DNA from: Granulicella sapmiensis
Lineage (GTDB): Bacteria > Acidobacteriota > Terriglobia > Terriglobales > Acidobacteriaceae
DNA length: 64,000 nucleotides
NCBI GenBank assembly: GCA_026225395.1
Contig: JAMFSR010000031.1
Location: 36,940 to 100,939 of the forward strand
Direction of reading: 5' to 3'
Shown: positions 1 through 8,670 of the stretch, piece after piece
Position numbering within the stretch: the stretch's first letter is position 1
How the letters are laid out: the number at the start of each line of letters is the position of its first letter
Notes under the pieces: generated by a model
Database searches by the model: none
What the model was told of the DNA's origin: nothing
The model's input: the letters and a program-made list of their open reading frames with translations, nothing else
Program-made: the position numbers and the translations under genes

Positions 1-417
1 TCGCGCTTGCAGGAGGCTGATGGAGGTCATGGTGGTGCCGAGGCCGAGGCCGTAGAGCAGGATGGCGGCATAGGCGGTGTGGCGTGTGGCGAAGGGAAGC
101 CAGGCCGCACCGAGGGCCGTGCAGGTTGCTCCGCGAACGATGGACCAGCGCAGGGCGCCGCGTGTGAGCAGGGCTCCGCTGGTGCCTCCGATGAAGAAGA
201 GGAAGAGGAGGAGGCCGGCTTGCGAGTCCTGCAGCGACCAGTGGGCGAGCAGCCACGGCATGAGCGCGCCGGGCAACGCGAGCGAGACGCCGGTTGCGGT
301 GAAGCCGGTGTAGACGAGGGCGCGGTTGCGCAGCGTGAACCCGCTGGCTGTGTTGCCGTGTGGCTTTTCTATGGGGTCTGGGGGGTCTATGGAGTCTTTG
401 GAGTACACAGTCGCCAT
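1..417 (-). CDS. MFS transporter, N-terminal part (runs off the window)
   Basis: An open reading frame on the minus strand begins with ATG at 417 and stays open to base 1, giving the first 139 residues of a longer protein. After a hydrophilic leader (MATVYSKDSIDPPDP) come hydrophobic segments rich in Gly, Ala and Leu (LVYTGFTATGVSLALPGAL, then GLLLFLFFIGGTSGALL), followed by a short basic loop (LRWSIVRG) and a third segment (AAILLYGLGLGTTMTSISLL). That pattern fits the first helices of a major facilitator superfamily permease. The substrate cannot be told from this part. It is divergent from the NiCoT gene, with about 200 bp between the starts. Confidence 0.7.
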   Translation of the reverse strand, partial: MATVYSKDSIDPPDPIEKPHGNTASGFTLRNRALVYTGFTATGVSLALPGALMPWLLAHWSLQDSQAGLLLFLFFIGGTSGALLTRGALRWSIVRGATCTALGAAWLPFATRHTAYAAILLYGLGLGTTMTSISLLQAR

Positions 418-613
418 ACTATGCCAGTGCGATTGCTTAAGGCATCAGCCATCCGCTGGCCGTCTACATGAACAGAGTGTCTGCGTATGAGTTGGTGGGT
501 TTCTTTGTCAAGATCGCGATCGATCGAGCGCATGTTCTGCGTGAGCTCCGATGGAGATCCGCGAACCGGCGAGATCTCCGCCATAGAATAGAGGTGTCTG
601 GGGGGTTGTTTTG

Positions 614-1417
614 ATGCTGTTCGCGGCGGTTGTTGTACAGCCGGTTTCTATCAGTTTGGTGGCGGTCCTGTCGCTGGGTTTCTTTCTGGGTATGCGGCAT
701 GCGACCGATGCGGACCATGTTGTGGCTGTTTCGACGATCGTGAGCCGCGAGAAGCGTATTGGCAACGCGGCGATTATTGGGGCGTTATGGGGCCTGGGGC
801 ATACGATCACAATTCTGTTCGTCGGGGCCGGCATCATCCTGTTTACGCTGGTCATTCCGCCGCGGCTTGGGCTTTCGATGGAGCTCTCTGTCGGGCTGAT
901 GTTGATCCTGCTGGGCTTTGTGAACCTACGTGGCTTCAAGAAGCAGATGGACGAAAGCATGGAGCCGAAAGCTGCGGCGATGGCGGCGTTGCATCGGCAT
1001 GGCGATGTCGGCCAGCCGCATTCGCATGGAGCGATGGACTCTTCTGTCGACTTTATGGACGCGCGCTTCGGGCGTTGGAAGTTTTATCAATGGGCGAGGC
1101 CGCTGGTTGTGGGGCTCGTGCATGGCATGGCTGGTTCGGCTGCTGTAGCGCTGCTGGTGTTGGCTACACTGCACAACACGCATTGGGCTGTGGCGTATCT
1201 TGCGATCTTCGACGTGGGCACGATTGCGGGCATGATGGTGATTACGATTGCGATGGCTTCGGCGCTGCGTTATGCGGGATCGCGGTCGGCGTGGATCAAT
1301 CAGAGGCTGGCGTTCGCAACGGGATTGCTGAGTGTGGCGTTCGGTATGTTCATCGTGTACCAGATGGGCTTTGCGCACGGTTTGTTCACGCACCATCCGA
1401 CGTGGACGCCGGAGTAA
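614..1417 (+). CDS. NiCoT/HoxN-type nickel or cobalt transporter
   Basis: A membrane protein of 267 residues with about six hydrophobic segments. Residues 28-35 read RHATDADH, which fits the HX4DH signature of the NiCoT family (H29, D34, H35) that binds Ni2+/Co2+ in helix II. A histidine-rich stretch (HRHGDVGQPHSH) lies in the central loop, as often in metal transporters. ATG at 614 is preferred to TTG at 611 because a GGGGG stretch at 601-605 gives usable spacing. The purine permease gene follows after only 20 bp, so they are probably co-transcribed. Nickel is also required by the LarA racemase at 47.7 kb, but no direct link can be seen. Ni versus Co specificity is open. Confidence 0.8.
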   Translation: MLFAAVVVQPVSISLVAVLSLGFFLGMRHATDADHVVAVSTIVSREKRIGNAAIIGALWGLGHTITILFVGAGIILFTLVIPPRLGLSMELSVGLMLILLGFVNLRGFKKQMDESMEPKAAAMAALHRHGDVGQPHSHGAMDSSVDFMDARFGRWKFYQWARPLVVGLVHGMAGSAAVALLVLATLHNTHWAVAYLAIFDVGTIAGMMVITIAMASALRYAGSRSAWINQRLAFATGLLSVAFGMFIVYQMGFAHGLFTHHPTWTPE

Positions 1418-1437
1418 TTTCTGTTTGAGTAGCGCCG

Positions 1438-2778
1438 TTGGCAAGTTATGATGAACGCACCTTGACCTCCATCGCTGACCCAATCAATCAGATTGAAAGC
1501 GCGCCGCGGCTGTTGCTGTTCGGCTTGCAGCATGTGCTGGTGATGTATGCCGGAACGGTGGCTGTGCCGTTGATCCTGGGCAGCGCGCTGCATATGACGC
1601 CGGGGCAGGTCATCGCACTGATCAGCGCGGACTTGTTTACCTCCGGCCTGGCGACGATGCTGCAGACGCTGGGCTGGTGGAAGTTTGGAGCACGGCTGCC
1701 GCTGATTCAGGGGAGTTCGTTCATCTGTGTGCCGCCGATGATTTTGATCGGCAGCAACTATGGCATCCCGACGATGTATGGCGCTGTGATCTGTTGTGGC
1801 ATCTTCACGATGTTGATTGCGCCCGTGTTCAGCCGTATGCTGCGGTTCTTTCCGCCGGTGGTGATTGGGTCGGTGATTACGGTGATTGGGCTTTCGCTGA
1901 TGCCGGTGGCGGGAGAGTGGATGGGCGGTGGGGATGCGTCGGCTGCGGACTTTGGGAGCTTTCGCAATCTCGCGCTGGGCTTTGCGACCGTTGTGTTGAT
2001 TGTGTTGGTGCAGCGCTTTGGTCGTGGCATGATTGCGAACCTTAGCGTGCTGCTGGGGTTGATTGCAGGTACGGGTGTTGCGGCCGTAGTGGGGATGACG
2101 AGCTTTACGCATGTGGGTGCGACGCCGTGGGTTGCGTTTGCGCATCCGCTGATGTTCGGTATGCCGCGCTTTGCGTTGCTGCCGGCGCTGGTGTTGAGCG
2201 TGTCGATGCTGGTGGTGATGACGGAGACGACGGGCAACTGTCTGGCGATTGGTGAGATTGCAGGACGGCCTACGACCGCCGCAACGCTGACTGCGGCCTT
2301 TCGTGCGGATGGCCTTTCGACGGTGCTGGGCGGGATCTTCAACAGCTTTCCGTATAACGCGTTTTCTCAGAACACAGGGCTGCTTTCGCTTTCGAAGGTG
2401 AAGAGCCGGTATGTGGTTGCGGCTGCAGGTGGGTTGCTGGTGGTGCTGGGGTTGTTGCCGAAGATCGCTGCTGTGATTGCGGCGATTCCGAGGCCGGTGC
2501 TGGGCGGAGCGGCGATTGTGATGTTCGGCATGACGACGATGGCGGGAATTGAAGAGCTTACGCGTGTGCGTTATCGCGGGACGAACAATGCACTGATTGT
2601 TGCGGTGTCGCTGAGTGTCGGCACGCTGCCGGTTGCTTCGCCGAAGTTGTTTGCGCATGCGCCCGATGCGGCGAAGCTATTTTTGAACAGTGGAATTTTT
2701 CTGGCTGCCGCGACGGCTGTGCTGTTGAATATCTTCTTCTCATCGCAGAAGAAGGCTGTGGAGGATGTCGATGGATGA
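1438..2778 (+). CDS. NCS2-family purine permease (xanthine/urate type)
   Basis: A 446-residue polytopic membrane protein of the nucleobase:cation symporter-2 (NAT/NCS2) family, with about 12-14 hydrophobic segments. The family signature [QEP]NxGxxxxT[RKG] appears as QNTGLLSLSK, with Ser for Thr; Gln at the first position is typical of the xanthine/urate branch rather than the uracil branch. ETTGN in an earlier helix matches the family's second conserved acidic motif. The start is uncertain: TTG at 1438 or TTG at 1462, the latter overlapping the stop of a five-codon ATG mini-ORF (1448-1465). The 3' end overlaps the guanine deaminase gene by 14 bp, pointing to co-translation and purine uptake feeding deamination. 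Confidence 0.88.
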   Translation: MASYDERTLTSIADPINQIESAPRLLLFGLQHVLVMYAGTVAVPLILGSALHMTPGQVIALISADLFTSGLATMLQTLGWWKFGARLPLIQGSSFICVPPMILIGSNYGIPTMYGAVICCGIFTMLIAPVFSRMLRFFPPVVIGSVITVIGLSLMPVAGEWMGGGDASAADFGSFRNLALGFATVVLIVLVQRFGRGMIANLSVLLGLIAGTGVAAVVGMTSFTHVGATPWVAFAHPLMFGMPRFALLPALVLSVSMLVVMTETTGNCLAIGEIAGRPTTAATLTAAFRADGLSTVLGGIFNSFPYNAFSQNTGLLSLSKVKSRYVVAAAGGLLVVLGLLPKIAAVIAAIPRPVLGGAAIVMFGMTTMAGIEELTRVRYRGTNNALIVAVSLSVGTLPVASPKLFAHAPDAAKLFLNSGIFLAAATAVLLNIFFSSQKKAVEDVDG

Positions 2779-3256
2779 AGTGAGTGAGAGGGACCTGGCC
2801 TTTCTGCGGCAGGCGATTGAGTTGGCGCGTGAGGCACGGAACGATGGTCGCCATCCGTTCGGTGCGCTGATTGTGAATGAGCTTGGCGAGACTGTAGCCG
2901 CTGCGCTGAACAACGCGGTGCGGCCAAATGGTGATCCCACGCAGCATGCGGAGACATTGGCGTGTGCGGATGCGGCCAAGCGATTGAGCGATGCCGAGCT
3001 TGCGAAGTGTACGCTCTACACCAGCACGGAACCCTGCGCGATGTGTGCGGGTGCTATCTATTGGATCGGCCTGGGGCGCGTTGTGTTTGGCTTGTCGGAG
3101 ACTGGCTTGATGCGTTACACGGGGAGCCACGAGGAGAATCCGACGCTTGATCTGCCTTGCCGTGATGTCTTCGCAAAGGGGCAGAAGAAGATTGCCGTGA
3201 GTGGACCGCTGCTTGAGGAAGAAGCCGGCGCGGTACATGAGGGGTTTTGGGTGTAG
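2765..3256 (+). CDS. guaD: guanine deaminase, cytidine-deaminase fold (nucleoside deaminase family)
   Basis: A 163-residue cytosolic enzyme of the CMP/dCMP deaminase fold. The zinc site is visible: HAE at residues 61-63 (ligand His, catalytic Glu) and PCAMC at 90-94 (two Cys ligands). Length and the adjacent purine permease fit the small GuaD type that converts guanine to xanthine. tRNA adenosine deaminase TadA has the same zinc motifs but normally sits elsewhere and shows different C-terminal motifs. The ATG at 2765 lies inside the end of the permease gene (14-bp overlap), which supports coupled translation. The substrate is inferred from family and context. Confidence 0.8.
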   Translation: MSMDEVSERDLAFLRQAIELAREARNDGRHPFGALIVNELGETVAAALNNAVRPNGDPTQHAETLACADAAKRLSDAELAKCTLYTSTEPCAMCAGAIYWIGLGRVVFGLSETGLMRYTGSHEENPTLDLPCRDVFAKGQKKIAVSGPLLEEEAGAVHEGFWV

Positions 3257-3274
3257 GCTCAGAAACCCTCAAGA

Positions 3275-3311
3275 CAAGCGCTTGACCATCGCCTCTCTGT
3301 AGACTAGAACA
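3275..3311 (+). promoter_or_regulatory. candidate promoter with overlapping LacI-type operator
   Basis: The perfect palindrome CAAGCGCTTG at 3275-3284, with G and C two bases outside it on each side, has the central CG and the AAGCGCTT core typical of LacI-family operators (compare cre-like sites). It overlaps a -35-like TTGACC at 3282-3287; a -10-like TAGAAC follows 18 bp later at 3306-3311, just ahead of the alginate-lyase-family gene. Such an arrangement would give simple repression. It is a sequence call only; no LacI-type regulator gene is present in the window. Confidence 0.45.
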
Positions 3312-3323
3312 TCGAGTGGGGTG

Positions 3324-4538
3324 ATGAAGCGCATGGCAATGACTCGGCGAGAGTTTGTAACGACGGTGGCAGGGGCCGCGGGTGCGCTGGCGATTCCTGA
3401 AGCGAGAGCAGCCACGGGTAGCGATGGCTATGCGTTGGTCGCAAAGGTGGATCGCGCGCGGATTCTTGCGGATGCGCAGAAGTACCTTGCGGAGGAACCA
3501 CAGACCGTGACCGTCGCGCATAGCGATCGCAGCGCGGGTGGCCTGCATGATTATTTTTCAGAAGGCGATTACTGGTGGCCCGATCCGAAGAATCCCGGTG
3601 GGCCGTATGTGCGGCGAGATGGATTTACGAATCCGAATAATTTCGTGAAGCATCGCGATGCACTGATGCGGTTGAGCGTGATGGCTCCGGCGCTGGCCGC
3701 GGCGTGGAGACTGACGAAAGACAAGCGTTATGCGGCGCACTTCGCGAAGCATCTGCGCGCGTGGTTTGTCGACGAAGCCACGAAGATGAATCCGAACCTG
3801 AATTATGCGCAGGCCATTTCGGGAGTAACGCCGGGTCGTGGGATTGGCGTGATCGATACGCTGCAACTGGTGGAAGTGGTGCGTGCGACGCGGGTGCTGG
3901 AAGTGGAGCGCGGTATCAGCACAGCCGATGCCGATACGGTGCGTGCGTGGTTCGCGGCGTATGTGAACTGGATGGCGACGTCAAAGAACGGCACAGATGA
4001 AGAGCATGAGAAGAACAACCACGGCACATGCTGGGTGCTGCAGGTCGCGGAGTTTTCGCAGTTTGCGAAGCGCGTTGATTTGACAGCGCGCTGTGTTGAG
4101 CACTTCAAGAACACGATTGTGCCGGGACAGATTGCGAAGGATGGAAGCCTGCCGCTGGAGCTGGCGCGGACCAAGCCTTATAGCTATAGCCTGTTCGATA
4201 TCGATGTGCTGAGCGGCATCTGCCAATCGCTTTCCACCAATGCTGACAACCTGTGGGTGTTCAAAGGAGAAAACGACAAGGGCGTTGGCGATGCGGTGGC
4301 GTTCATGTTTCCGTTCCTTGCGGACAAGTCGAAGTGGCCATACCCGAAGGATGTGGAGTTCTTTGACGACATGCCGTCGCGCAGGCCGAGCTTGTTGTTT
4401 GCGGGCTTGGCGCTGCGTCGTCCGGAGTATGTGAAAGTATGGAGCAAGCTCGATGCCAACATGACGGTGCAGGAAGTGATCCGCAATCTTCCGATTCGTC
4501 AGCCGCTGTTGTGGGTCGATCCAGCGTTGCGGGCGTAG
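3324..4538 (+). CDS. alginate lyase family protein (PL5-like), Tat-exported
   Basis: A protein of about 404 residues beginning with a Tat-type signal (TRREFVTTVAGAAGALA) and therefore expected in the periplasm. The body has the alpha-helical toroid look of the alginate lyase superfamily, with family-typical motifs NNHGTCW (catalytic region) and SYSLFD. The window's other carbohydrate enzymes (GH105, GH2) follow, so the substrate may be an acidic plant or microbial polysaccharide rather than alginate itself. GTG directly before the ATG is an alternative start. The gene converges with GH105, and a REP-like hairpin lies in the gap. Family assignment is good; substrate is open. Confidence 0.8.
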   Translation: MKRMAMTRREFVTTVAGAAGALAIPEARAATGSDGYALVAKVDRARILADAQKYLAEEPQTVTVAHSDRSAGGLHDYFSEGDYWWPDPKNPGGPYVRRDGFTNPNNFVKHRDALMRLSVMAPALAAAWRLTKDKRYAAHFAKHLRAWFVDEATKMNPNLNYAQAISGVTPGRGIGVIDTLQLVEVVRATRVLEVERGISTADADTVRAWFAAYVNWMATSKNGTDEEHEKNNHGTCWVLQVAEFSQFAKRVDLTARCVEHFKNTIVPGQIAKDGSLPLELARTKPYSYSLFDIDVLSGICQSLSTNADNLWVFKGENDKGVGDAVAFMFPFLADKSKWPYPKDVEFFDDMPSRRPSLLFAGLALRRPEYVKVWSKLDANMTVQEVIRNLPIRQPLLWVDPALRA

Positions 4539-4604
4539 GTGATCTCTCAGGGGGCTTTAGGATGACGGAGAAGAACAGACAGCTACAACGGCACGGCCGG
4601 TTGG

Positions 4605-4660
4605 GCTCTTGGTGTTCCCCACCCATGCGCAAAGAGCGCGCATGAATGGGCCACCCGGAC
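4605..4660 (+). repeat. REP-like hairpin repeat, copy A
   Basis: It lies in the gap between two convergent genes. The core 4615-4659 reads CCCACCCATGCGC, loop AAAGAGC, GCGCATGAATGGG, followed by the conserved tail CCACCCGG. The arms pair at 11 of 13 positions. Related copies are at 19606-19673, 46691-46760 and, on the other strand, 57297-57346. Confidence 0.7.
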
Positions 4661-4680
4661 GGTTGTGGTGCGTCTGCCGC

Positions 4681-5868
4681 TTACTTCTTCATGGTTGCGA
4701 GGCGATCGAGCTCAGAGCCGGCCAGCAGGAAGCCGCCTACGCCGTAGACGTAGCTTGAGGATGCTTTGAAGGCGTCGGGTGCGGCGCCGATGGGTTGGAT
4801 GAAGCCCAGGCGCCCGTCGGCGTAGATGTGCGAGACCATGCCCGCCCAGGACTTTTCAACGACCGGCAGATACTTCTTGCGGTCGAGGATGTGCTCGTTG
4901 ATGCCGTAGGCGATGGCGTAGGTGAAGAACGCCGAGCCGGAGACTTCAGGCAGGGGATAAGAATCCGCATCGAGCAGGCCGGCGCGCCACAGGCCATCGG
5001 GACTCTGGATTGCGGCGACGGAGGCAGCCATCTCACGGAGGAGTTGGATGTACTTTGGGCGTGAGGGATCGTTGGCTGGGAGGACTTGCAGGACCTTTAC
5101 GAGCCCGCCCATGACCCATCCATTGCCGCGCGACCAGAAGAGCGGGCGACCGTTCTTTTCGGTCTTCTTCAGGTAGCCGTTATCGCGCCAGTAGAGATGC
5201 TCTGTGGTGTTGTAGAGGTGGGACGTTGTGATGTCCCACTCTTTATCCATATAAGTGTCGTACTTTGGGTCGCCTGTGATGAGCGACATGCGTGCGAGTA
5301 CGGGTGGCGCCATGTAGAGCGCATCGCACCACCACCAGAGGTCCTTGGCGGGATCGTCGGGGCGGTCGACGAGGCGGTCGAGGATGGTCTTGGTGTCGGC
5401 GATGCGTTCGGGTTTGCGAGCGTTGGCGGGGTCGGCGAGATAGAGCTCGGTGAAGGCTTTGCCGAAGGCCATGTCGTCGGCGTGCGGAAAGCGGTTATCG
5501 AGGAGTGTCCAGTTCATGCGCTCGGCGTAGTGGATGACGGCGTCGCGATAGGCGGGGTCGGCGGTGGTGGCGGAGGCGGCGATGAGGCCGTCGTAGAGTG
5601 CGGCGAAAGTCCATTGCTCGTTGAATTTTGGTTCGGCGACGCGGAGCTGCCAGTCGGCGACCTTCTTCATCGCGACCTTGATGTCGGCGTCTTTGAGTTT
5701 GGGCGAGAGGTCTTTGGCGAGTGGGCCGGGATCATCAGGCGCGTCGCCCACGCTGTCGCGCTCGACTGATGGTTGAGCCGATTTGGGCGTCTGAGCGGGA
5801 GCGAGAGGAGCAGCGGCGAGCGGGAGCGAGAGGAGCAGTGAGAGGAGGGCGGAAGAGGTGCGAGACAT
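4681..5868 (-). CDS. glycoside hydrolase family 105 (unsaturated rhamnogalacturonyl hydrolase type), exported
   Basis: A 395-residue protein with a Sec signal peptide (SALLSLLLSLPLAAAPLAPAQ). The (alpha/alpha)6-barrel of GH88/GH105 is recognisable from WWWCDALYMAPP, FWSRGNGWVMGGL and SGSAFFTYAIAYG, and from RFPHADDMAFG nearer the N-terminus. These enzymes remove unsaturated uronic acids left by polysaccharide lyases, for example from rhamnogalacturonan, so it would act after a lyase such as the neighbouring alginate-lyase-family protein. Length is normal for the family. The gene is divergent from GH2, and the shared upstream region contains two LacI-type palindromes. The exact sugar substrate cannot be read from the sequence. 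Confidence 0.85.
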   Translation of the reverse strand: MSRTSSALLSLLLSLPLAAAPLAPAQTPKSAQPSVERDSVGDAPDDPGPLAKDLSPKLKDADIKVAMKKVADWQLRVAEPKFNEQWTFAALYDGLIAASATTADPAYRDAVIHYAERMNWTLLDNRFPHADDMAFGKAFTELYLADPANARKPERIADTKTILDRLVDRPDDPAKDLWWWCDALYMAPPVLARMSLITGDPKYDTYMDKEWDITTSHLYNTTEHLYWRDNGYLKKTEKNGRPLFWSRGNGWVMGGLVKVLQVLPANDPSRPKYIQLLREMAASVAAIQSPDGLWRAGLLDADSYPLPEVSGSAFFTYAIAYGINEHILDRKKYLPVVEKSWAGMVSHIYADGRLGFIQPIGAAPDAFKASSSYVYGVGGFLLAGSELDRLATMKK

Positions 5869-5919
5869 CAGGAAAAGCTCCTTCAGAACAATGGCGTGCG
5901 ACTGTGAGGCGGACGGCTC

Positions 5920-5964
5920 TTTATATCACTTGAGCGCAACGTTGCAGAAGGGGTAAAACGTTTG
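5920..5964. promoter_or_regulatory. two LacI-type palindromes between divergent GH105 and GH2 genes
   Basis: GCAACGTTGC at 5936-5945 and AAAACGTTTG at 5955-5964 both have the central ACGT expected of LacI-family operators, and their centres are 19 bp apart, close to two helical turns. A minus-strand -10-like TATAAA (5920-5925) for the GH105 gene lies beside them. One repressor could control both genes. Candidate only. Confidence 0.4.
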
Positions 5965-6043
5965 TCCCGGGAGAATTCTTCAACCGGGTGAATAGAATAG
6001 GATCGTTCGGGATATAGCGATTCAGCTTTCGCAGGAGATGATG

Positions 6044-8554
6044 ATGGCAACACGCAGGAGCTTTCTTAAGACCGGTGCCGGGGTGGCTGCAGGGGTGATG
6101 CTGCGTGGAAGCATGCAGGCGGCGATTGCCACGATGATGAAGGACGATGCGGCGTCGGTGCGTCGGTTGTCGGCGGGGTGGGAGTATCTGCAGGGATCGC
6201 TTGGCGGGCCGTGGGAGGTTTGGCACAGCGAGGAGACTGCGGTGTGGGGTGCGGTCGCGATGCCTCATAGCTTCAATGCGTATGACGGATGCGATCCGGA
6301 TACGCCGTACTATCGCGGCAATGGGTGGTATCGCACGCATGTGGAGATTGCGAACCCGTATGCGGGCGGGCGGACGCTGCTGCACTTTGAGGGTGCGGGG
6401 CAGACGGCGGCGGTGTACGTGGGTGAGAAGCTTGCCGGCAAGCATGTGGGTGGGTACGACGAGTTTGTGGTGGATATTACGGAGCTTGTGGCTTCACTGC
6501 CTGCTCCGGCTGCGCCGAAGAAGGGCAAGGCAAAAGAGCCTGCGGGTGTGCCGATTGCGGTGCTTTGCGATAACTCGCGCGATCTGGATCGGATACCGAG
6601 CGATTTGAGTGACTTCTCGCTGTATGGAGGGATGTATCGGCATGTGAATCTGGTGTATGTGCCGGCTGTGTCGTTGAGCCAGGTGCATGTGCGGACGAAG
6701 CTGGATTCGCCTACGTCTACGGCGAGCATTGTCGTATTGGGGGCGATGTATGCGCCGGGAACGACGGGTGCGGTGAAGGTTTCGGTGGAGGTTGTGGATG
6801 CGGCGGGAGCTTCGGTACACAGGTCGTCGAAGTTGGTTGCACCGGGAAGCGATGCACAGGAGCTGGCTAGCTTTACGGTGACGAAGCCGAAGCTTTGGAG
6901 TCCGAAGACTCCGCATTTGTATAGCTGTACGGTGACGGTTTCAGGCGCGGGTGGCGAGTATGTGGCGCGGGAGACGTTTGGGCTGAAGCATACGGAGTTC
7001 ATTGAGCATGGGCCGTTCAAGCTGAATGGTGAGCGGCTGTTGCTGAACGGAACGCAGCGACATGAGGACCATGCGGGTTATGCGAATGCGATGCCCGATG
7101 AGTTGATTGAAGAAGAGTTGAAGCTGGTGAAGGCGATGGGATGCAACTTCATACGGCTGGGGCATTATCAGCAGTCGCGTCGGGTGCTGGAGCTTTGCGA
7201 CCGGTTGGGGATTCTGGTGTGGGAGGAGATTCCGTGGTGTCGCGGAGGTGTGGGTGACGATGCGTTCAAGGAGATGTGTCGCGAGAAGCTGCGCAACATG
7301 ATCGGGCAGCACTTCAACCATGCGAGTGTGTTGTTCTGGGGGTTGGGGAATGAGGATGACTGGCCGACCGAGTATCCGGAGATCAATCAGGATGCGATTC
7401 GCGAGTTCATGTCGGAGCTGAATGTGCTGGCGCATGAGCTCGATCCTTCGCGGTATACGTCGTTCCGGCGGTGCGATTTTGCGCGGGATATTCCGGATGT
7501 TTATTCGCCTTCGATCTGGGCGGGGTGGTACTCGGGGACGTATCCGGAGTATCAGAAGTCGCTGGAGACGCAGCGCGAGCGTGTGAAGCACTTGATCCAT
7601 ATCGAGTGGGGCGCGGACAGTCATGCGGGACGGCATTCGGAGAATCCGGATAAGGTGTTGGCGACAATTGCTACGGGACATGGAACGGCGGAAGCTGGGC
7701 TGATGTATCTGAACAGCGGCGGCGAGGCGCGAGTGTCGAAGGATGGTGATTGGTCGGAGACGTATGCATGCAATTTGTTTGACTGGCACCTGAAGGTGCA
7801 GCAGACGTTGCCTTGGTTCGTGGGATCGGCGATGTGGGTGTTCAAGGACTTTACGACGCCGCTGCGGGTGGAGAATCCGGTGCCGCGCGTGAACCAGAAA
7901 GGCGTGCTGACACGCGATATGGGCAAGAAGGAAGGCTTCTATGTGTTTCAGTCTTACTGGAGCGAGGAGCCGATGGTGCGGCTGTATGGGCATACGTGGC
8001 CGGTTCGCTGGGGTGATGCTGGTGAAGCGAAGATGGTGAAGGTGTACTCGAACTGCGAGACGGCGGAGTTGTTTGTGAACGGCGTTTCCGCGGGTGTGAA
8101 GAAGCGGGATGCGCAAGACTTTCCATGTGCGGGTTTGCGGTGGATGACTCCTTTTGTTTCGGGGAAGAACTTGTTGCGGGTTGTGGCGAAGAAGGGTGCT
8201 GTGACCGTTCGCGATGAGATTGAGTTTGTGTATCAGACCGAGACGTGGGACAAGCCTGTGGAGCTGCGGTTGGTGCAGGTCGGCAGTGGTGTGAGGGATG
8301 GCAAGCCGACGGTTACCGTGGAGGCGAAGCTGTATGACGCGAAGGGTGTGCTTTGCCTGGATGCGAAGAATCCGGCGCGGTTTTCGGTTGCGGGGAGCGG
8401 GAGGTTGATCGATAACCTGGGGACGCCGACGGGGTCGCGGGTGGTGCAGCTTTATAACGGGCGGGCGGAGATCAGTTTGGTTGCGGGTGAGGGGAAGAGC
8501 TTCGTTGCGGTGGTGAGTGAGGGGATTGCGGCGGCGTTTGTTGCGGTGGGGTGA
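6044..8554 (+). CDS. glycoside hydrolase family 2 (beta-galactosidase/beta-glucuronidase type), Tat-exported
   Basis: An 836-residue enzyme starting with a Tat signal (TRRSFLKTGAGVAAGVML). Domain order fits GH2: N-terminal jelly-roll sugar-binding domain (about 40-220), immunoglobulin-like domain (about 225-325), TIM barrel (about 330-620) and C-terminal beta domains. The barrel shows GCNFIRLGHYQ, the acid/base region GLGNEDD and a candidate nucleophile region HIEWGADSH. Of three tandem ATGs (6038, 6041, 6044) the last is best placed behind AGGAG at 6033-6037. Linkage specificity cannot be assigned. With GH105 and the lyase-family protein it forms a small polysaccharide-degradation locus that lacks its own SusCD pair. 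Confidence 0.85.
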   Translation: MATRRSFLKTGAGVAAGVMLRGSMQAAIATMMKDDAASVRRLSAGWEYLQGSLGGPWEVWHSEETAVWGAVAMPHSFNAYDGCDPDTPYYRGNGWYRTHVEIANPYAGGRTLLHFEGAGQTAAVYVGEKLAGKHVGGYDEFVVDITELVASLPAPAAPKKGKAKEPAGVPIAVLCDNSRDLDRIPSDLSDFSLYGGMYRHVNLVYVPAVSLSQVHVRTKLDSPTSTASIVVLGAMYAPGTTGAVKVSVEVVDAAGASVHRSSKLVAPGSDAQELASFTVTKPKLWSPKTPHLYSCTVTVSGAGGEYVARETFGLKHTEFIEHGPFKLNGERLLLNGTQRHEDHAGYANAMPDELIEEELKLVKAMGCNFIRLGHYQQSRRVLELCDRLGILVWEEIPWCRGGVGDDAFKEMCREKLRNMIGQHFNHASVLFWGLGNEDDWPTEYPEINQDAIREFMSELNVLAHELDPSRYTSFRRCDFARDIPDVYSPSIWAGWYSGTYPEYQKSLETQRERVKHLIHIEWGADSHAGRHSENPDKVLATIATGHGTAEAGLMYLNSGGEARVSKDGDWSETYACNLFDWHLKVQQTLPWFVGSAMWVFKDFTTPLRVENPVPRVNQKGVLTRDMGKKEGFYVFQSYWSEEPMVRLYGHTWPVRWGDAGEAKMVKVYSNCETAELFVNGVSAGVKKRDAQDFPCAGLRWMTPFVSGKNLLRVVAKKGAVTVRDEIEFVYQTETWDKPVELRLVQVGSGVRDGKPTVTVEAKLYDAKGVLCLDAKNPARFSVAGSGRLIDNLGTPTGSRVVQLYNGRAEISLVAGEGKSFVAVVSEGIAAAFVAVG

Positions 8555-8555
8555 T

Positions 8556-8670
8556 CGGGGTACCCCCCTCCCCCTATGTAGCGGGTATCTTGTACGTAAG
8601 TGGTTTAGAATGTGCGGCCCCGGGGCGGGGGTATCCCGCAAGTGTGGCGTTCTAAATGGGTTACGTGCAA
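8556..8670. repeat. intergenic inverted repeat with G/C tracts
   Basis: Directly after the GH2 stop there is GGGGTACCCCCCTCCCCC. Then come two imperfect inverted arms at 8591-8615 and 8645-8668, sharing ACGTAA and TTTAGAA in opposite orientation, around a G/C-rich centre that also contains GGCGGGGGTATCCCGC. From memory, similar elements are frequent between genes in Acidobacteriaceae, but I could not check copy number. It could act as terminator or REP-like element. From 8671 to 8906 nothing else was recognised. Confidence 0.5.

Noticed and set aside
418..613. Possible riboswitch ahead of the transporter and purine genes
   Set aside because: No purine-riboswitch core or stable three-way junction could be traced; only short palindromes such as CGATCGATCG are present.
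1300..2658. Long minus-strand open frame of 452 codons across the purine permease gene
   Set aside because: The product is Arg/His/Gln-rich without any domain; it is a reverse-strand shadow of a high-GC gene.
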